From Rhodoferax sp. (lineage in GTDB: Bacteria > Pseudomonadota > Gammaproteobacteria > Burkholderiales > Burkholderiaceae_C), in NCBI RefSeq assembly GCF_030697375.1, contig NZ_JAUYQD010000047.1, positions 1-34,115 on the forward strand: DNA of 34,115 nt, written 5' to 3'. Below the pieces are notes generated by a model. That model had not been told where the DNA came from and did no database searches. It saw only the letters and a list, made by a program, of their open reading frames with translations. The translations under genes and the position numbers were made by a program. Below are positions 8,344-16,206 of this stretch, one piece after another; the stretch's first letter is position 1, and every line of letters begins with the position of its first letter.

Positions 8344-8371
8344 TTATCGGCAGCAATGTCGGAAATATTTA
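8344..8371 (-). promoter_or_regulatory. Second leftward sigma-28-like site, next to flagellin 2
   Basis: Minus-strand TAAA (8371-8368), 16 bases, GCCGATAA (8351-8344): both elements are perfect, but the spacer is one base longer than the usual 15. It points away from flagellin 2, whose ATG is only 19 bp to the right, and would give flagellin 1 a leader of about 420 nt. Confidence 0.4.
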
Positions 8372-8389
8372 GCCTTCAAGGAGCTTTTC

Positions 8390-9193
8390 ATGAGCACGAT
8401 CAACACAAACACGGCGTCGCTGAATGCCCAGCGCAATTTAGCCAGCACGGCCTTGTCGCTCAGCACCTCAATGCAGCGGCTTTCTTCGGGACTGCGTGTC
8501 AACAGCGCCAAAGACGATGCCGCCGGCTTGGCCATTGCAGAACGCATGAATGCGCAAACCAAGGGAATGAATGTCGCCATTCGCAACGCCAACGACGCCA
8601 TTTCGCTGGCGCAAACGGCGGAAGGCGCGCTGGGCGCTATTTCCAACAACATGCAGCGCATGCGCGAACTGGCGGTTCAGGCCGCCAACGGGACCAATAG
8701 CGCCTCCGACATTGCCGCATTGGATGCCGAATACCAACTGCTCGTAGCAGAGAACACACGGGTCATTGACACGACCACGTTCAACGGACAAAACCTGTTG
8801 AATATCGCAACTCCGTTCCAATTCCAAGTGGGCGCGAACGCTGCTGACACGATTACCGTAACCTCCGTAACAGCGGTTCAAACCGCCTCGACATTGGGCG
8901 CAACCAATGCAACGGCCAGTGCGCAAATAACGGCCATTGATACCGATATCGATTCTATTAACTCCATTCGGGCCACCTGGGGTGCGTCACAAAATCGCTT
9001 CGAGGGCGTTATCGGAAACTTGCGTGTAGCAGCCGAAAACTCCGCAGCCTCTCGCGGTCGCATCATGGATGCCGACTACGCAACAGAAACAGCCAACCTC
9101 GCGCGCGCTCAAATTCTTCAGCAAGCCGGAACCGCAATGGTGGCCCAGGCCAATCAACTGCCACAAGGCGTACTGGCCCTGCTGCGTCAGTAA
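8390..9193 (+). CDS. fliC: Flagellin 2
   Basis: 267 residues, a close paralogue of flagellin 1: nearly the same N-terminal domain ([26 protein letters not shown] start, [42 protein letters not shown]) and C-terminal domain ([43 protein letters not shown]), ending ALLRQ. The centre (about residues 115-200) differs most, and carries TFNGQNLLN, which flagellin 1 lacks in that form. AAGGAGC lies seven bases before the ATG. It is transcribed away from flagellin 1 towards flhDC. Two flagellins imply a mixed filament or condition-dependent choice; both lack the D2/D3 outer domains. Confidence 0.96.
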   Translation: MSTINTNTASLNAQRNLASTALSLSTSMQRLSSGLRVNSAKDDAAGLAIAERMNAQTKGMNVAIRNANDAISLAQTAEGALGAISNNMQRMRELAVQAANGTNSASDIAALDAEYQLLVAENTRVIDTTTFNGQNLLNIATPFQFQVGANAADTITVTSVTAVQTASTLGATNATASAQITAIDTDIDSINSIRATWGASQNRFEGVIGNLRVAAENSAASRGRIMDADYATETANLARAQILQQAGTAMVAQANQLPQGVLALLRQ

Positions 9194-9504
9194 ACGCCCA
9201 TGCGTGTCTCGGCCCTGGGGCCGCCTGGAAACGCCATTTTTGGCAGCGCACATACGCATCGCAGACCATCAATAGACCTAACTCCCTCGGAGTTAGCCGG
9301 ATGGATTGATGCCAACACAAAAGGCTCCTGTGGGAGTCGAACTTCGTTCGCCTCGCATTTACCCTGTAGGAATTTCCCCTACAAGCCGTCCGCATTTCCC
9401 CGACACCCGGATTAGCCCAATTCGGATTTAAGTTTTCGAGCACAAGTTCCAAAATTCGCTCCATGGTGGTTCAAATGAATTGCCGCCCACACCAGGAGCC
9501 GAAC
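9194..9504 (+). promoter_or_regulatory. flhDC upstream region and structured leader
   Basis: 311 bp without a gene. Near the flagellin 2 end there is a GGCC-CTGG-GGCC hairpin (9211-9222) and a T-run at 9237-9241, a possible weak terminator. Further on lie three hairpins: CTAACTCC/GGAGTTAG with a 3-base loop (9278-9296), CGAAC/GTTCG (9338-9350), and TGTAGG/CCTACA (9365-9383). At least seven GGA triplets occur at 9289, 9299, 9303, 9333, 9369, 9409 and 9424. In E. coli the flhDC leader is a CsrA target recognising GGA in or near hairpins, so post-transcriptional control is plausible. I could not identify the promoter itself with confidence. Confidence 0.45.
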
Positions 9505-9831
9505 ATGACCAACGAGCAGATGCTGACAGAAATCCGGGAAGCCAACCTAACTTACCTGATGCTGGCCCAAAACATGATTCGCCAGGACAAGGCGGAGGCG
9601 CTGTTTCGCCTGGGCATGTCTGAAGAAGCCGCCAATCTCATCGGCGCACTTTCCAGTGGTCAAATATTGAAAATCGCCTCTGGCAATATGCTGCTGTGCC
9701 GCTTTCGGGTAGACGATGACATTGTCTGGAATCTGCTCACCAACCACTCCGTGAACAAGGTTGACAACGACGCCACCACCAAACTGCATGCCAGCATTCT
9801 GATGGCCGGACGGTTTGCTGAAGCCGTGTAA
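9505..9831 (+). CDS. flhD: Flagellar master regulator subunit FlhD
   Basis: 108 residues beginning MTNEQMLTEIREANLTYLMLAQNMIRQDKAEALFRLGMSEE, the FlhD family signature. FlhD forms with FlhC the FlhD4C2 activator that recruits sigma-70 polymerase to class II flagellar promoters. I chose ATG 9505 over an upstream ATG at 9463 because CAGGAG sits 6-9 bases before it and the family starts here. flhC follows after 43 bp with its own AGGAG. The leader is long and structured. Confidence 0.95.
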   Translation: MTNEQMLTEIREANLTYLMLAQNMIRQDKAEALFRLGMSEEAANLIGALSSGQILKIASGNMLLCRFRVDDDIVWNLLTNHSVNKVDNDATTKLHASILMAGRFAEAV

Positions 9832-9874
9832 ACCAGCGCCAACACCCCACTGATACCCACCCAGGAGCACGAAC

Positions 9875-10411
9875 ATGGCCACCAAAAGCGTTTTGAATGA
9901 TTCCAAACAAGTCGAACGCGCCGTTGCGCTCATCCAATTGGGCGCACGTCTGCAAGTGCTGGAAAGCGAAACCGATTTGTCCTATGAGCGCCTGCTGCGC
10001 CTGTACAAAGAGGTGGCGGGCCGCTCACCCAGCAAGGGTCAGTTGCCGTTTTCGACGGATTGGTTCCTGACTTGGCAACCCAATATCCACGCTTCTTTGT
10101 TCCAAAACACGTACGAATACCTCACCAAAGTCAGCGCCCTGGACGACATCGACGCCATCATGAAGGCCTACAAGCTCTACACCGAGCAAATTGCCGCCTG
10201 CGGCGTAGAGCCCCTGCTGACCATTACCCGCGCCTGGCGTTTGGTGAAATTCATTGACAACAACATGCTCTCCATGACGAAGTGCTCCAAATGCGGGGGA
10301 CACTTTGTGAGCGAAGCCTACGAAAACTCCCGCCACTTCGAATGCGGCCTGTGCACCCCCCCTGCGCGGGCAGGCAAAGGTGCGAATGGTGGTGGCATTC
10401 TGCTGCACTAA
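9875..10411 (+). CDS. flhC: Flagellar master regulator subunit FlhC
   Basis: 178 residues, slightly shorter than E. coli FlhC. The C-terminal zinc site is intact: Cys137 and Cys140 (CSKC) and Cys157 and Cys160 (CGLC). N-terminal helices contain the WFLTWQPNIHASLFQNTYEYL segment typical of FlhC. It provides most of the DNA contacts in FlhD4C2. Start ATG 9875 follows CCAGGAGCACGAAC. The last base of its TAA stop abuts a dispersed palindromic repeat. Confidence 0.96.
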   Translation: MATKSVLNDSKQVERAVALIQLGARLQVLESETDLSYERLLRLYKEVAGRSPSKGQLPFSTDWFLTWQPNIHASLFQNTYEYLTKVSALDDIDAIMKAYKLYTEQIAACGVEPLLTITRAWRLVKFIDNNMLSMTKCSKCGGHFVSEAYENSRHFECGLCTPPARAGKGANGGGILLH

Positions 10412-10461
10412 TGCTATCTATTTAGTAGCTGTCTACGCAATACCCACAAGGGCTTGGTGCC
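10412..10461 (+). repeat. Dispersed palindromic repeat, copy A
   Basis: A 50-bp element of pattern TGCTAT-N8-TAGCTGTCTACGC-N8-CAAGGGCT-N4-GCC, about 75% identical over its first 43 bases to copy B at 25484-25532 and recognisably related to copy C at 33863-33911. The left part is a stem (GCTA/TAGC). It lies directly between the flhC stop and the motA promoter. I recall very similar intergenic repeats from Comamonadaceae genomes; that part is memory, not shown here. Confidence 0.65.
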
Positions 10462-10476
10462 AATTTGGCAAAAAAT

Positions 10477-10503
10477 TTAAGACAGCCCACGCCACGACGA
10501 TAT
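10477..10503 (+). promoter_or_regulatory. Sigma-28 type promoter for motA
   Basis: TTAAGACA (10477-10484), 11 bases, GACGATAT (10496-10503). This matches the FliA consensus elements at 4/8 (with TTAA for TAAA) and 6/8 with exact spacing, and lies 73 bp before the motA ATG. In enterobacteria motA is a late, FliA-dependent gene, which fits. Confidence 0.5.
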
Positions 10504-10575
10504 GATTGGTTAAGGCTGTAACAAGCCAAGCTCTTCACCCCTTGAGGCTTTTGGCTTCCCTGTCACAATGCGCCT

Positions 10576-11433
10576 ATGTTCGTAATCATTGGTTGGCTCG
10601 TTATATTGGTTTGCGTTTTCGGCGTGTATATCTTCCATGGCGGCAACATCATGGTGATTTTGCATGCACTGCCGTTTGAGTTGATCACCATCGGGGGCGC
10701 CACCATTGGTGCGTTTCTGGCGAACAACCAAATGAAGGTCGTCAAAGCCACCGTCAAAGGGCTCGGCGACTGCTTCAAGGGCAGCAAATACACCAAGGCC
10801 CGCTACATGGAGCTGCTGGCTTTGATGTATGACATTCTTCAGAAGGCCCGAAAAGAAGGCCTGATGGCCATTGAAAAGGATGTGGAGGAGCCCCATGAAT
10901 CGGCCATTTTCAAAAAATACCCGGCCGTAGGTTCCGACCACCATGTGGTGGAATTCATTACCGACTATCTGCGTATGATGGTCTCCGGTAACCTGAATGC
11001 CCATGAAATTGAGTCCTTGATGGACAATGAAATGGAGACCCACCACCATGAGGCGCATGCAGCCGTCGCTGCAATTCAGCGCGTCGCGGGTGGCTTGCCC
11101 GCATTCGGTATCGTGGCTGCAGTCTTGGGGGTGGTAAATACCATGGGCTCTGTAGGTCAGCCCCCTGCCGTACTGGGGGGCATGATCGGATCGGCCTTGG
11201 TGGGAACCTTTCTGGGAATCTTGCTTGCCTATGCCTTTGCAGAGCCTCTGGCAGGCGTGCTGGAGCAAAAAGTAGAAGAAGCAGGCAAAGAATTGCAATG
11301 CATTAAAACAACCTTATTGGCCAGCATGCAGGGCTATAACCCATCGACCGCCATTGAGTTTGGCCGCAAGGTGCTGTACTCCACTGAGCGCCCTACCTTT
11401 GGCGAACTAGAAGCACATGTCAAGAAAAAGTAG
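10576..11433 (+). CDS. motA: Flagellar motor stator protein MotA
   Basis: 285 residues with four predicted membrane helices: two at the N-terminus (MFVIIGWLVILVCVFGVYIF and the ELITIGGATIGAFLA region) and two after the cytoplasmic loop (GGLPAFGIVAAVLGVVNTMG and GMIGSALVGTFLGILLAYAF). The cytoplasmic domain carries the charged segment around ILQKARKEGLMAIEKDVEEP that meets FliG in the rotor, and the conserved Pro in GLPAFG is present. MotA with MotB forms the proton-driven stator in the inner membrane. motB starts 18 bp after the stop. Confidence 0.97.
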   Translation: MFVIIGWLVILVCVFGVYIFHGGNIMVILHALPFELITIGGATIGAFLANNQMKVVKATVKGLGDCFKGSKYTKARYMELLALMYDILQKARKEGLMAIEKDVEEPHESAIFKKYPAVGSDHHVVEFITDYLRMMVSGNLNAHEIESLMDNEMETHHHEAHAAVAAIQRVAGGLPAFGIVAAVLGVVNTMGSVGQPPAVLGGMIGSALVGTFLGILLAYAFAEPLAGVLEQKVEEAGKELQCIKTTLLASMQGYNPSTAIEFGRKVLYSTERPTFGELEAHVKKK

Positions 11434-11451
11434 GGCCACGGGTGTTTGAAT

Positions 11452-12396
11452 ATGGCAGGAGACGCAAAAAAGCTTCAACCGATCATCATCAAGCGGGTCA
11501 AAAAAGGGGGCCACGTCGCGCATGGGGGCGCTTGGAAGATTGCTTACGCCGACTTTGTAACCGCCATGATGGCGTTTTTTCTCTTGATGTGGTTGTTGGG
11601 CAGCACCACTGAGGGCGACAAGAAGGGAATTTCCGACTACTTCCAGTCCCCATTGAAAGTTGCCATGCAAGGCGGCTCTGGCGCTGGCGCCAGCAACAGC
11701 GTGATCAACGGTGGTGGCAGTGATTTGACCCAGACGGCAGGCCAGTCCAAGCGCGGCGATGGCAGCGACCGGAACGCAAAAAGAATGTCGGGGGATTCGA
11801 ACAAGGCGGCAGTAGCCCACCGCGACGCCAAAATGCTGGCGGCATTGAGCGCAAAAATTGCAGGTGCGATCTCCAGCAGCCCCAAAATGGCTGAATTTGC
11901 GTCCCAAATTCGGCTAGAGATCACGCCTGACGGCTTGCAAATCCAGATCGTGGACGACCAAAAACGCCCCATGTTTGACAGTGGCAGCGCCAGCGTCAAG
12001 CCCTATATGCGGGACATTCTCAAAGAAATTGGCATTGCCTTGCTGGACGTGGAAAACAAGATCAGCCTAGACGGCCATACGGACCGCTCATCCTACGCAA
12101 ACGCCGCACGCGGCTACAGCAATTGGGAACTGTCCGCCGACCGGGCCAATGCATCCCGCCGGGAGCTTGCAATGGCAGGCATGCCGGAAGACAAACTCGC
12201 CCGAGTGGTCGGCATGGCATCAAGCTTGTTACTGGAGCCACAGGATCCCTTAAGCCCCAGCAATCGCAGAATCAGCATTCTGGTCATGACAAAGGAAGCA
12301 GAAGAGCGCTTGCTAGGGGGACAGCACACCCCTGTGGAATTGGAGATTGAAACCGAATCCCCCCAGCCCACGACCAGCGGAAAATCACAGCCCTAA
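11452..12396 (+). CDS. motB: Flagellar motor stator protein MotB
   Basis: 314 residues from ATG 11452; a TTG two codons upstream is in frame but less likely. After a basic N-terminus comes a single membrane helix, AYADFVTAMMAFFLLMWLL, holding the proton-carrying Asp34 (Asp32 in E. coli). A Gly/Ser-rich plug/linker follows (about residues 65-125), then an OmpA-like peptidoglycan-binding domain (about 150-290) with LDGHTDRSSYANAARGYSNWELSADRANASRREL. It anchors the stator to the cell wall. The C-terminus is a short Thr/Pro/Glu-rich tail. Confidence 0.97.
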   Translation: MAGDAKKLQPIIIKRVKKGGHVAHGGAWKIAYADFVTAMMAFFLLMWLLGSTTEGDKKGISDYFQSPLKVAMQGGSGAGASNSVINGGGSDLTQTAGQSKRGDGSDRNAKRMSGDSNKAAVAHRDAKMLAALSAKIAGAISSSPKMAEFASQIRLEITPDGLQIQIVDDQKRPMFDSGSASVKPYMRDILKEIGIALLDVENKISLDGHTDRSSYANAARGYSNWELSADRANASRRELAMAGMPEDKLARVVGMASSLLLEPQDPLSPSNRRISILVMTKEAEERLLGGQHTPVELEIETESPQPTTSGKSQP

Positions 12397-12456
12397 GTCT
12401 GCGAAAATTCGGTCATACTTACGTTAATTTGAAAACCGCTCCCGAAAGAGTTATCC

Positions 12457-12846
12457 ATGTCTAAAGAACTGCGCTTTCTAGTTGTCGATGACTTCTCCAC
12501 CATGCGAAGAATTGTGCGCAATCTGCTCAAGGAAAGCGGCTATACAGAAGCAGATGAAGCCGAAGATGGTGTGGTGGCTCTGCAGAAGCTGCGCAATAGC
12601 AATTTTGATTTCGTGGTCAGCGATATCAACATGCCCAATATGAATGGGTTCCAGTTGCTGGCAGAGATTAAAAAAGATGAAAAACTCAAGCATCTACCGG
12701 TCTTGATGGTGACCGCCGAAGCCCGTAAAGAGGACATCGTGATGGCGGCGCAACAGGGCGCCGCCGGTTACATCGTCAAGCCCTTTACCAAGGCAACGCT
12801 GGAAGACAAAGTCAACCACATCCTTACCAAAAACGGGCTGAAATAA
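12457..12846 (+). CDS. cheY: Chemotaxis response regulator CheY
   Basis: 129 residues, a lone receiver domain. The acidic pocket is Asp11 and Asp12 ([10 protein letters not shown]), the phosphoacceptor Asp56 ([12 protein letters not shown]), with Thr86 (VTAEA), Tyr105 and Lys108 (YIVKP) in their expected places. It matches enterobacterial CheY closely in its first 25 residues. Phospho-CheY binds FliM/FliN at the rotor to reverse rotation. It lies 60 bp after motB and 127 bp before flhB, separate from any cheA/cheW genes in this window. Confidence 0.95.
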   Translation: MSKELRFLVVDDFSTMRRIVRNLLKESGYTEADEAEDGVVALQKLRNSNFDFVVSDINMPNMNGFQLLAEIKKDEKLKHLPVLMVTAEARKEDIVMAAQQGAAGYIVKPFTKATLEDKVNHILTKNGLK

Positions 12847-12973
12847 GCCCGCCCCAAGCCAACGGCCCTGCTTCGCCCACCCCCTGAAAACAAGCGGGAA
12901 ATCACCCCGTTTATTGGCCTTTAGTTTTCAAAACTGCTCGCGACAATGGTAGGAACTTTAGAGTCCCGCCATC

Positions 12974-14128
12974 ATGGAATCAGGCAGTCAAGATCGCAAC
13001 CTACCCGCCTCTGAGCGCAAGCTCAAGAAGGCTCGGCAAGATGGCCAAGTCAGCCGGTCTGAGGATTTGTCACACCTCGCAGTACTGGGTGCTGGCGCGC
13101 TGTGCGTGATGGTTCTGGCACCCCTACTGTTCGATCAACTCAAACTCAGTTTGAGCCAACAGTTGTCCTTTGACGCTGCGTCAGTCAGACGCACCGGAAG
13201 TATGCTGGCCCGATTGGGCGATGCCACGACCATCGGCTTAGGGGGATGCGCCGTATTTGCCGCCATTATTTCCGCCGCCGCCATCGCCGCTGCGGTGGCC
13301 TCAGGTGGCTGGGTGCAGAGCCTAAAACCGCTGATGCCAGACTTCAGCCGCATCAACCCACTCTCGGGTTTTGGGAATCTTTTTACCAAAAAAAAACTGA
13401 TTTCCGTAGCAAAAATGACCCTGATGACCGGCATTTTGTTCACGATTGCAACCAGTTTTTTGGGCTCTGGCCTGCAAACCATGGCCTCACTGGTCCTACA
13501 GCCATCCAGCGGGGCAATCGCCCACCTTACGCAGTGGCTAACGGCAGGAATGGGCCTGATGTTGCTGGTAATTTTGCTTGCCGCCATGGCGGATGTACCG
13601 CTGCAAACCTTCTTGCACAAGGGCGAAATGAAAATGTCGCACCAAGAGGTCAAACAAGAAGGCAAAGAGTCTGACGGCAACCCCCAAATGAAAGGGAAAA
13701 TTCGCCAAAGACAGCGCGAATTAGCCCAAAAAGGCAGCGTCAACGCCGTCCCCAAAGCCGACTTTGTGGTGATGAACCCCACCCACTTTGCAGTCGCAAT
13801 TCGGTACGACGAGCAAACCATGCACGCGCCTCAGGTCATCTCCAAAGGCGCCGACCTGCTGGCTTTGAAAATTCGGGACGTAGCCAAACACCATGCCATT
13901 CCGGTGCTGCAGTCCCCCATGCTGGCCCGCGCCCTGTACGCCAACGCAGAGTTGAATGAGGACATCCCCTCCGCTCTGTACACCGCTGTCGCGCAGGTTC
14001 TGGCCTATGTCTACAAATTGCGCGCCGCCTTGCGTGGCGCCGGCCCTATGCCCACGGACGTTCCCCAGCCTTTTGTCCCACCCGAGTTGGACCCTCAGGC
14101 TAAAACCATTGAAATGGCCACCGCATGA
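12974..14128 (+). CDS. flhB: Flagellar type III export gate protein FlhB
   Basis: 384 residues. The N-terminus has the family start (ERKLKKARQDGQVSRSEDL), four membrane helices span about residues 30-215, and the cytoplasmic domain contains the autocleavage site NPTH (Asn268-Pro269-Thr270-His271) inside VVMNPTHFAVAIRY. Cleavage switches export from rod/hook to filament substrates. It overlaps flhA by four bases (ATGA), indicating translational coupling. The tail beyond residue 355 is Pro-rich. Confidence 0.98.
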   Translation: MESGSQDRNLPASERKLKKARQDGQVSRSEDLSHLAVLGAGALCVMVLAPLLFDQLKLSLSQQLSFDAASVRRTGSMLARLGDATTIGLGGCAVFAAIISAAAIAAAVASGGWVQSLKPLMPDFSRINPLSGFGNLFTKKKLISVAKMTLMTGILFTIATSFLGSGLQTMASLVLQPSSGAIAHLTQWLTAGMGLMLLVILLAAMADVPLQTFLHKGEMKMSHQEVKQEGKESDGNPQMKGKIRQRQRELAQKGSVNAVPKADFVVMNPTHFAVAIRYDEQTMHAPQVISKGADLLALKIRDVAKHHAIPVLQSPMLARALYANAELNEDIPSALYTAVAQVLAYVYKLRAALRGAGPMPTDVPQPFVPPELDPQAKTIEMATA

Positions 14129-16206
14129 ACGCACAATTCAAACTCCTGCAGCAGTGGTACGGAAGCAACGCCCAGGTGGTTCAGGGCGCGGCAGCGCCCA
14201 TGCTGGTCGTCGCGATCCTGGCCATGATGGTCTTGCCGCTGCCCCCGCTCCTTTTGGACGCCTTTTTCACCATCAATATTGCTGTCGCATTGATGGTGAT
14301 GATGGTGGCGGCCTATATGATCCGCCCGCTGGATTTTGCAGCCTTCCCATCGGTGCTGCTGCTCACCACCCTCATGCGCCTCTCCCTCAACGTGGCATCC
14401 ACCCGTGTGGTGCTGCTGGAAGGCCACACCGGGCCCGGGGCGGCCGGTGGCGTCATTGAAGCCTTCGGCCACTTCCTGATTGGTGGCAATTTCGCCGTGG
14501 GCCTGATCGTGTTTGCGATCCTGGTGGTGATCAACTTTGTCGTGGTCACCAAGGGTTCCGAGCGCATTGCAGAGGTGTCTGCGCGGTTTACCCTGGATGC
14601 CATGCCCGGCAAACAGATGGCGGTGGACGCCGACCTCAACGCCGGGCTCATTGATGAGAAGGAAGCCAAACGCCGCCGTGCCGAAGTCGGTGAAGAGGCT
14701 GAATTCTTTGGCTCCATGGACGGAGCCTCCAAATTTGTGCGTGGAGACGCCATTGCCGGGATATTGATTCTGCTGATCAATATCTTCGGCGGGTTCGCGG
14801 TTGGGATCTTGCAGCACGACCTGACGGCGTCACAGGCGGCCAACACCTACATCCTGCTGGCGGTGGGTGATGCGCTGGTCGCGCAGATACCGGGCCTGCT
14901 GATCTCGGTGGCGGCGGCCATGGTGGTCTCACGCGTTGGCAAAGACCAGGACATCGGCAAGCAGATCATTGGGCAAATGTTTGTATCGCCCCGGGTGCTG
15001 GGCATTACGGCCGCCATCATGTTCATTCTGGGCGTGATCCCCAATATGCCGCACATGGTGTTCCTGACCATCTCCGCCATTTTGGGCTATGGCGCATGGA
15101 TGCTCGCACATCGACCGCCCCCCGTAGATCCCCAAACCCTGGCCCCGCCACCCACCAACGACGGAGAAGCCTCATGGGACGACCTGCAACCGGTGGACCA
15201 ACTGGGATTGGAATTGGGCTACCGACTAATTGCCTTGGTGGACAAAACGCGCCAGGGCGACCTATTGACACGCATCAAAGGTGTACGCCGCAAGTTTGCG
15301 CAGGAAGTGGGATTTTTGCCCCCTCCCGTGCATGTGCGCGACAACCTGGAGCTCAAACCCAGTGGCTACCGCATTACCCTGCGCGGCGTCATCGTTGGAG
15401 AGGGTGATGCCTTTCCCGGCATGTTCCTCGCCATCAACCCTGGCGGCATCACCACCCCCCTGATTGGTACTGCCACCACCGACCCTGCTTTTGGTCTGCC
15501 CGCCCACTGGATCGACGAACGGCAAAAGGAAGCCGCGCAAATGGCCGGATTTACGGTGGTTGATTCAGAGACTGTGATGGCCACCCATTTGTCACACTTG
15601 ATGCAGGTTCAAGCCTCCAAATTACTCAGCAGAACAGAGACCCAACAACTCGTGGAACACGTTGCCAAGTTAGCCCCCAAACTGATCGAAGAGGTCGTAC
15701 CCAAGATGGTTTCGATTGCTGTTTTTCAGAAAGTACTTCAGCTTTTGCTGGACGAATCGGTGCACATCCGCGACATCCGCACCATCATCGAATCCATCGC
15801 CGAACATGCCACGTCCACCACCGACCCCGCAGAATTGGCGCGCAGGGTGCGTGTGGCGCTGTCGCCCGCCATCGTTCAGCAAATTTACGGATCGACCCGC
15901 GAACTCAATGTCATTGCGATCGACCCCGGACTGGAGCGCCTTTTGGTTCAAGCGCTAGGCAATGCAGCTGGCCCCGCACTGGACCCAGGCGTAGCAGATA
16001 TGCTCACCCGCACCGCCGCAGAAACCGCCATGAAACAGGAAGAAGTGGGCGTACCCGCCTGTTTGCTGGTACCCGACCCCATCCGGGGAGCCATCGCCCG
16101 TCTCGTACGGCGCGTCGCCCCCCGACTGCAGGTTCTCTCCCACAGCGAGATACCTGAAACCCACACGATCCGTATCGGCCCCATTCTCAGAGGCACACCA
16201 TCATGA
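14125..16206 (+). CDS. flhA: Flagellar type III export gate protein FlhA
   Basis: 693 residues, full length. Eight membrane helices occupy about residues 20-325, with the FHIPEP-family signature around residues 75-215 (LMRLSLNVASTRVVLL, GNFAVGLIVFAILVVINFVVVTKGSERIAEVSARFTLDAMPGKQMAVDADL). The cytoplasmic domain (about 360-690) forms the export ring docking chaperone-substrate complexes such as FliS-flagellin. The gene overlaps flhB upstream and flhF downstream by four bases each. Confidence 0.98.
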   Translation: MNAQFKLLQQWYGSNAQVVQGAAAPMLVVAILAMMVLPLPPLLLDAFFTINIAVALMVMMVAAYMIRPLDFAAFPSVLLLTTLMRLSLNVASTRVVLLEGHTGPGAAGGVIEAFGHFLIGGNFAVGLIVFAILVVINFVVVTKGSERIAEVSARFTLDAMPGKQMAVDADLNAGLIDEKEAKRRRAEVGEEAEFFGSMDGASKFVRGDAIAGILILLINIFGGFAVGILQHDLTASQAANTYILLAVGDALVAQIPGLLISVAAAMVVSRVGKDQDIGKQIIGQMFVSPRVLGITAAIMFILGVIPNMPHMVFLTISAILGYGAWMLAHRPPPVDPQTLAPPPTNDGEASWDDLQPVDQLGLELGYRLIALVDKTRQGDLLTRIKGVRRKFAQEVGFLPPPVHVRDNLELKPSGYRITLRGVIVGEGDAFPGMFLAINPGGITTPLIGTATTDPAFGLPAHWIDERQKEAAQMAGFTVVDSETVMATHLSHLMQVQASKLLSRTETQQLVEHVAKLAPKLIEEVVPKMVSIAVFQKVLQLLLDESVHIRDIRTIIESIAEHATSTTDPAELARRVRVALSPAIVQQIYGSTRELNVIAIDPGLERLLVQALGNAAGPALDPGVADMLTRTAAETAMKQEEVGVPACLLVPDPIRGAIARLVRRVAPRLQVLSHSEIPETHTIRIGPILRGTPS

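Larger units (their letters stand above)
7916..8389. other. Divergent flagellin intergenic region
   Basis: 474 bp between two head-to-head flagellin genes. It contains two leftward sigma-28-like sites (8051-8078 and 8344-8371) and the two ribosome sites. No credible gene is present; the short open frames here have no ribosome site or family signature. I found no clear rightward sigma-28 site for flagellin 2. Both genes share the identical stretch AAGGAGCTTTTC plus the first 17 coding bases (7927-7899 minus strand and 8378-8406 plus strand). Confidence 0.7.

Noticed and set aside
7926..8356. Short open frames of 60-72 codons between the two flagellins
   Set aside because: No ribosome sites, no recognisable content, and they overlap promoter sequence.
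9463..9504. Upstream ATG extending flhD by 14 residues
   Set aside because: The extension would be translated through the AGGAG ribosome site of ATG 9505, and FlhD proteins start at the MT(N)EQ-like position.
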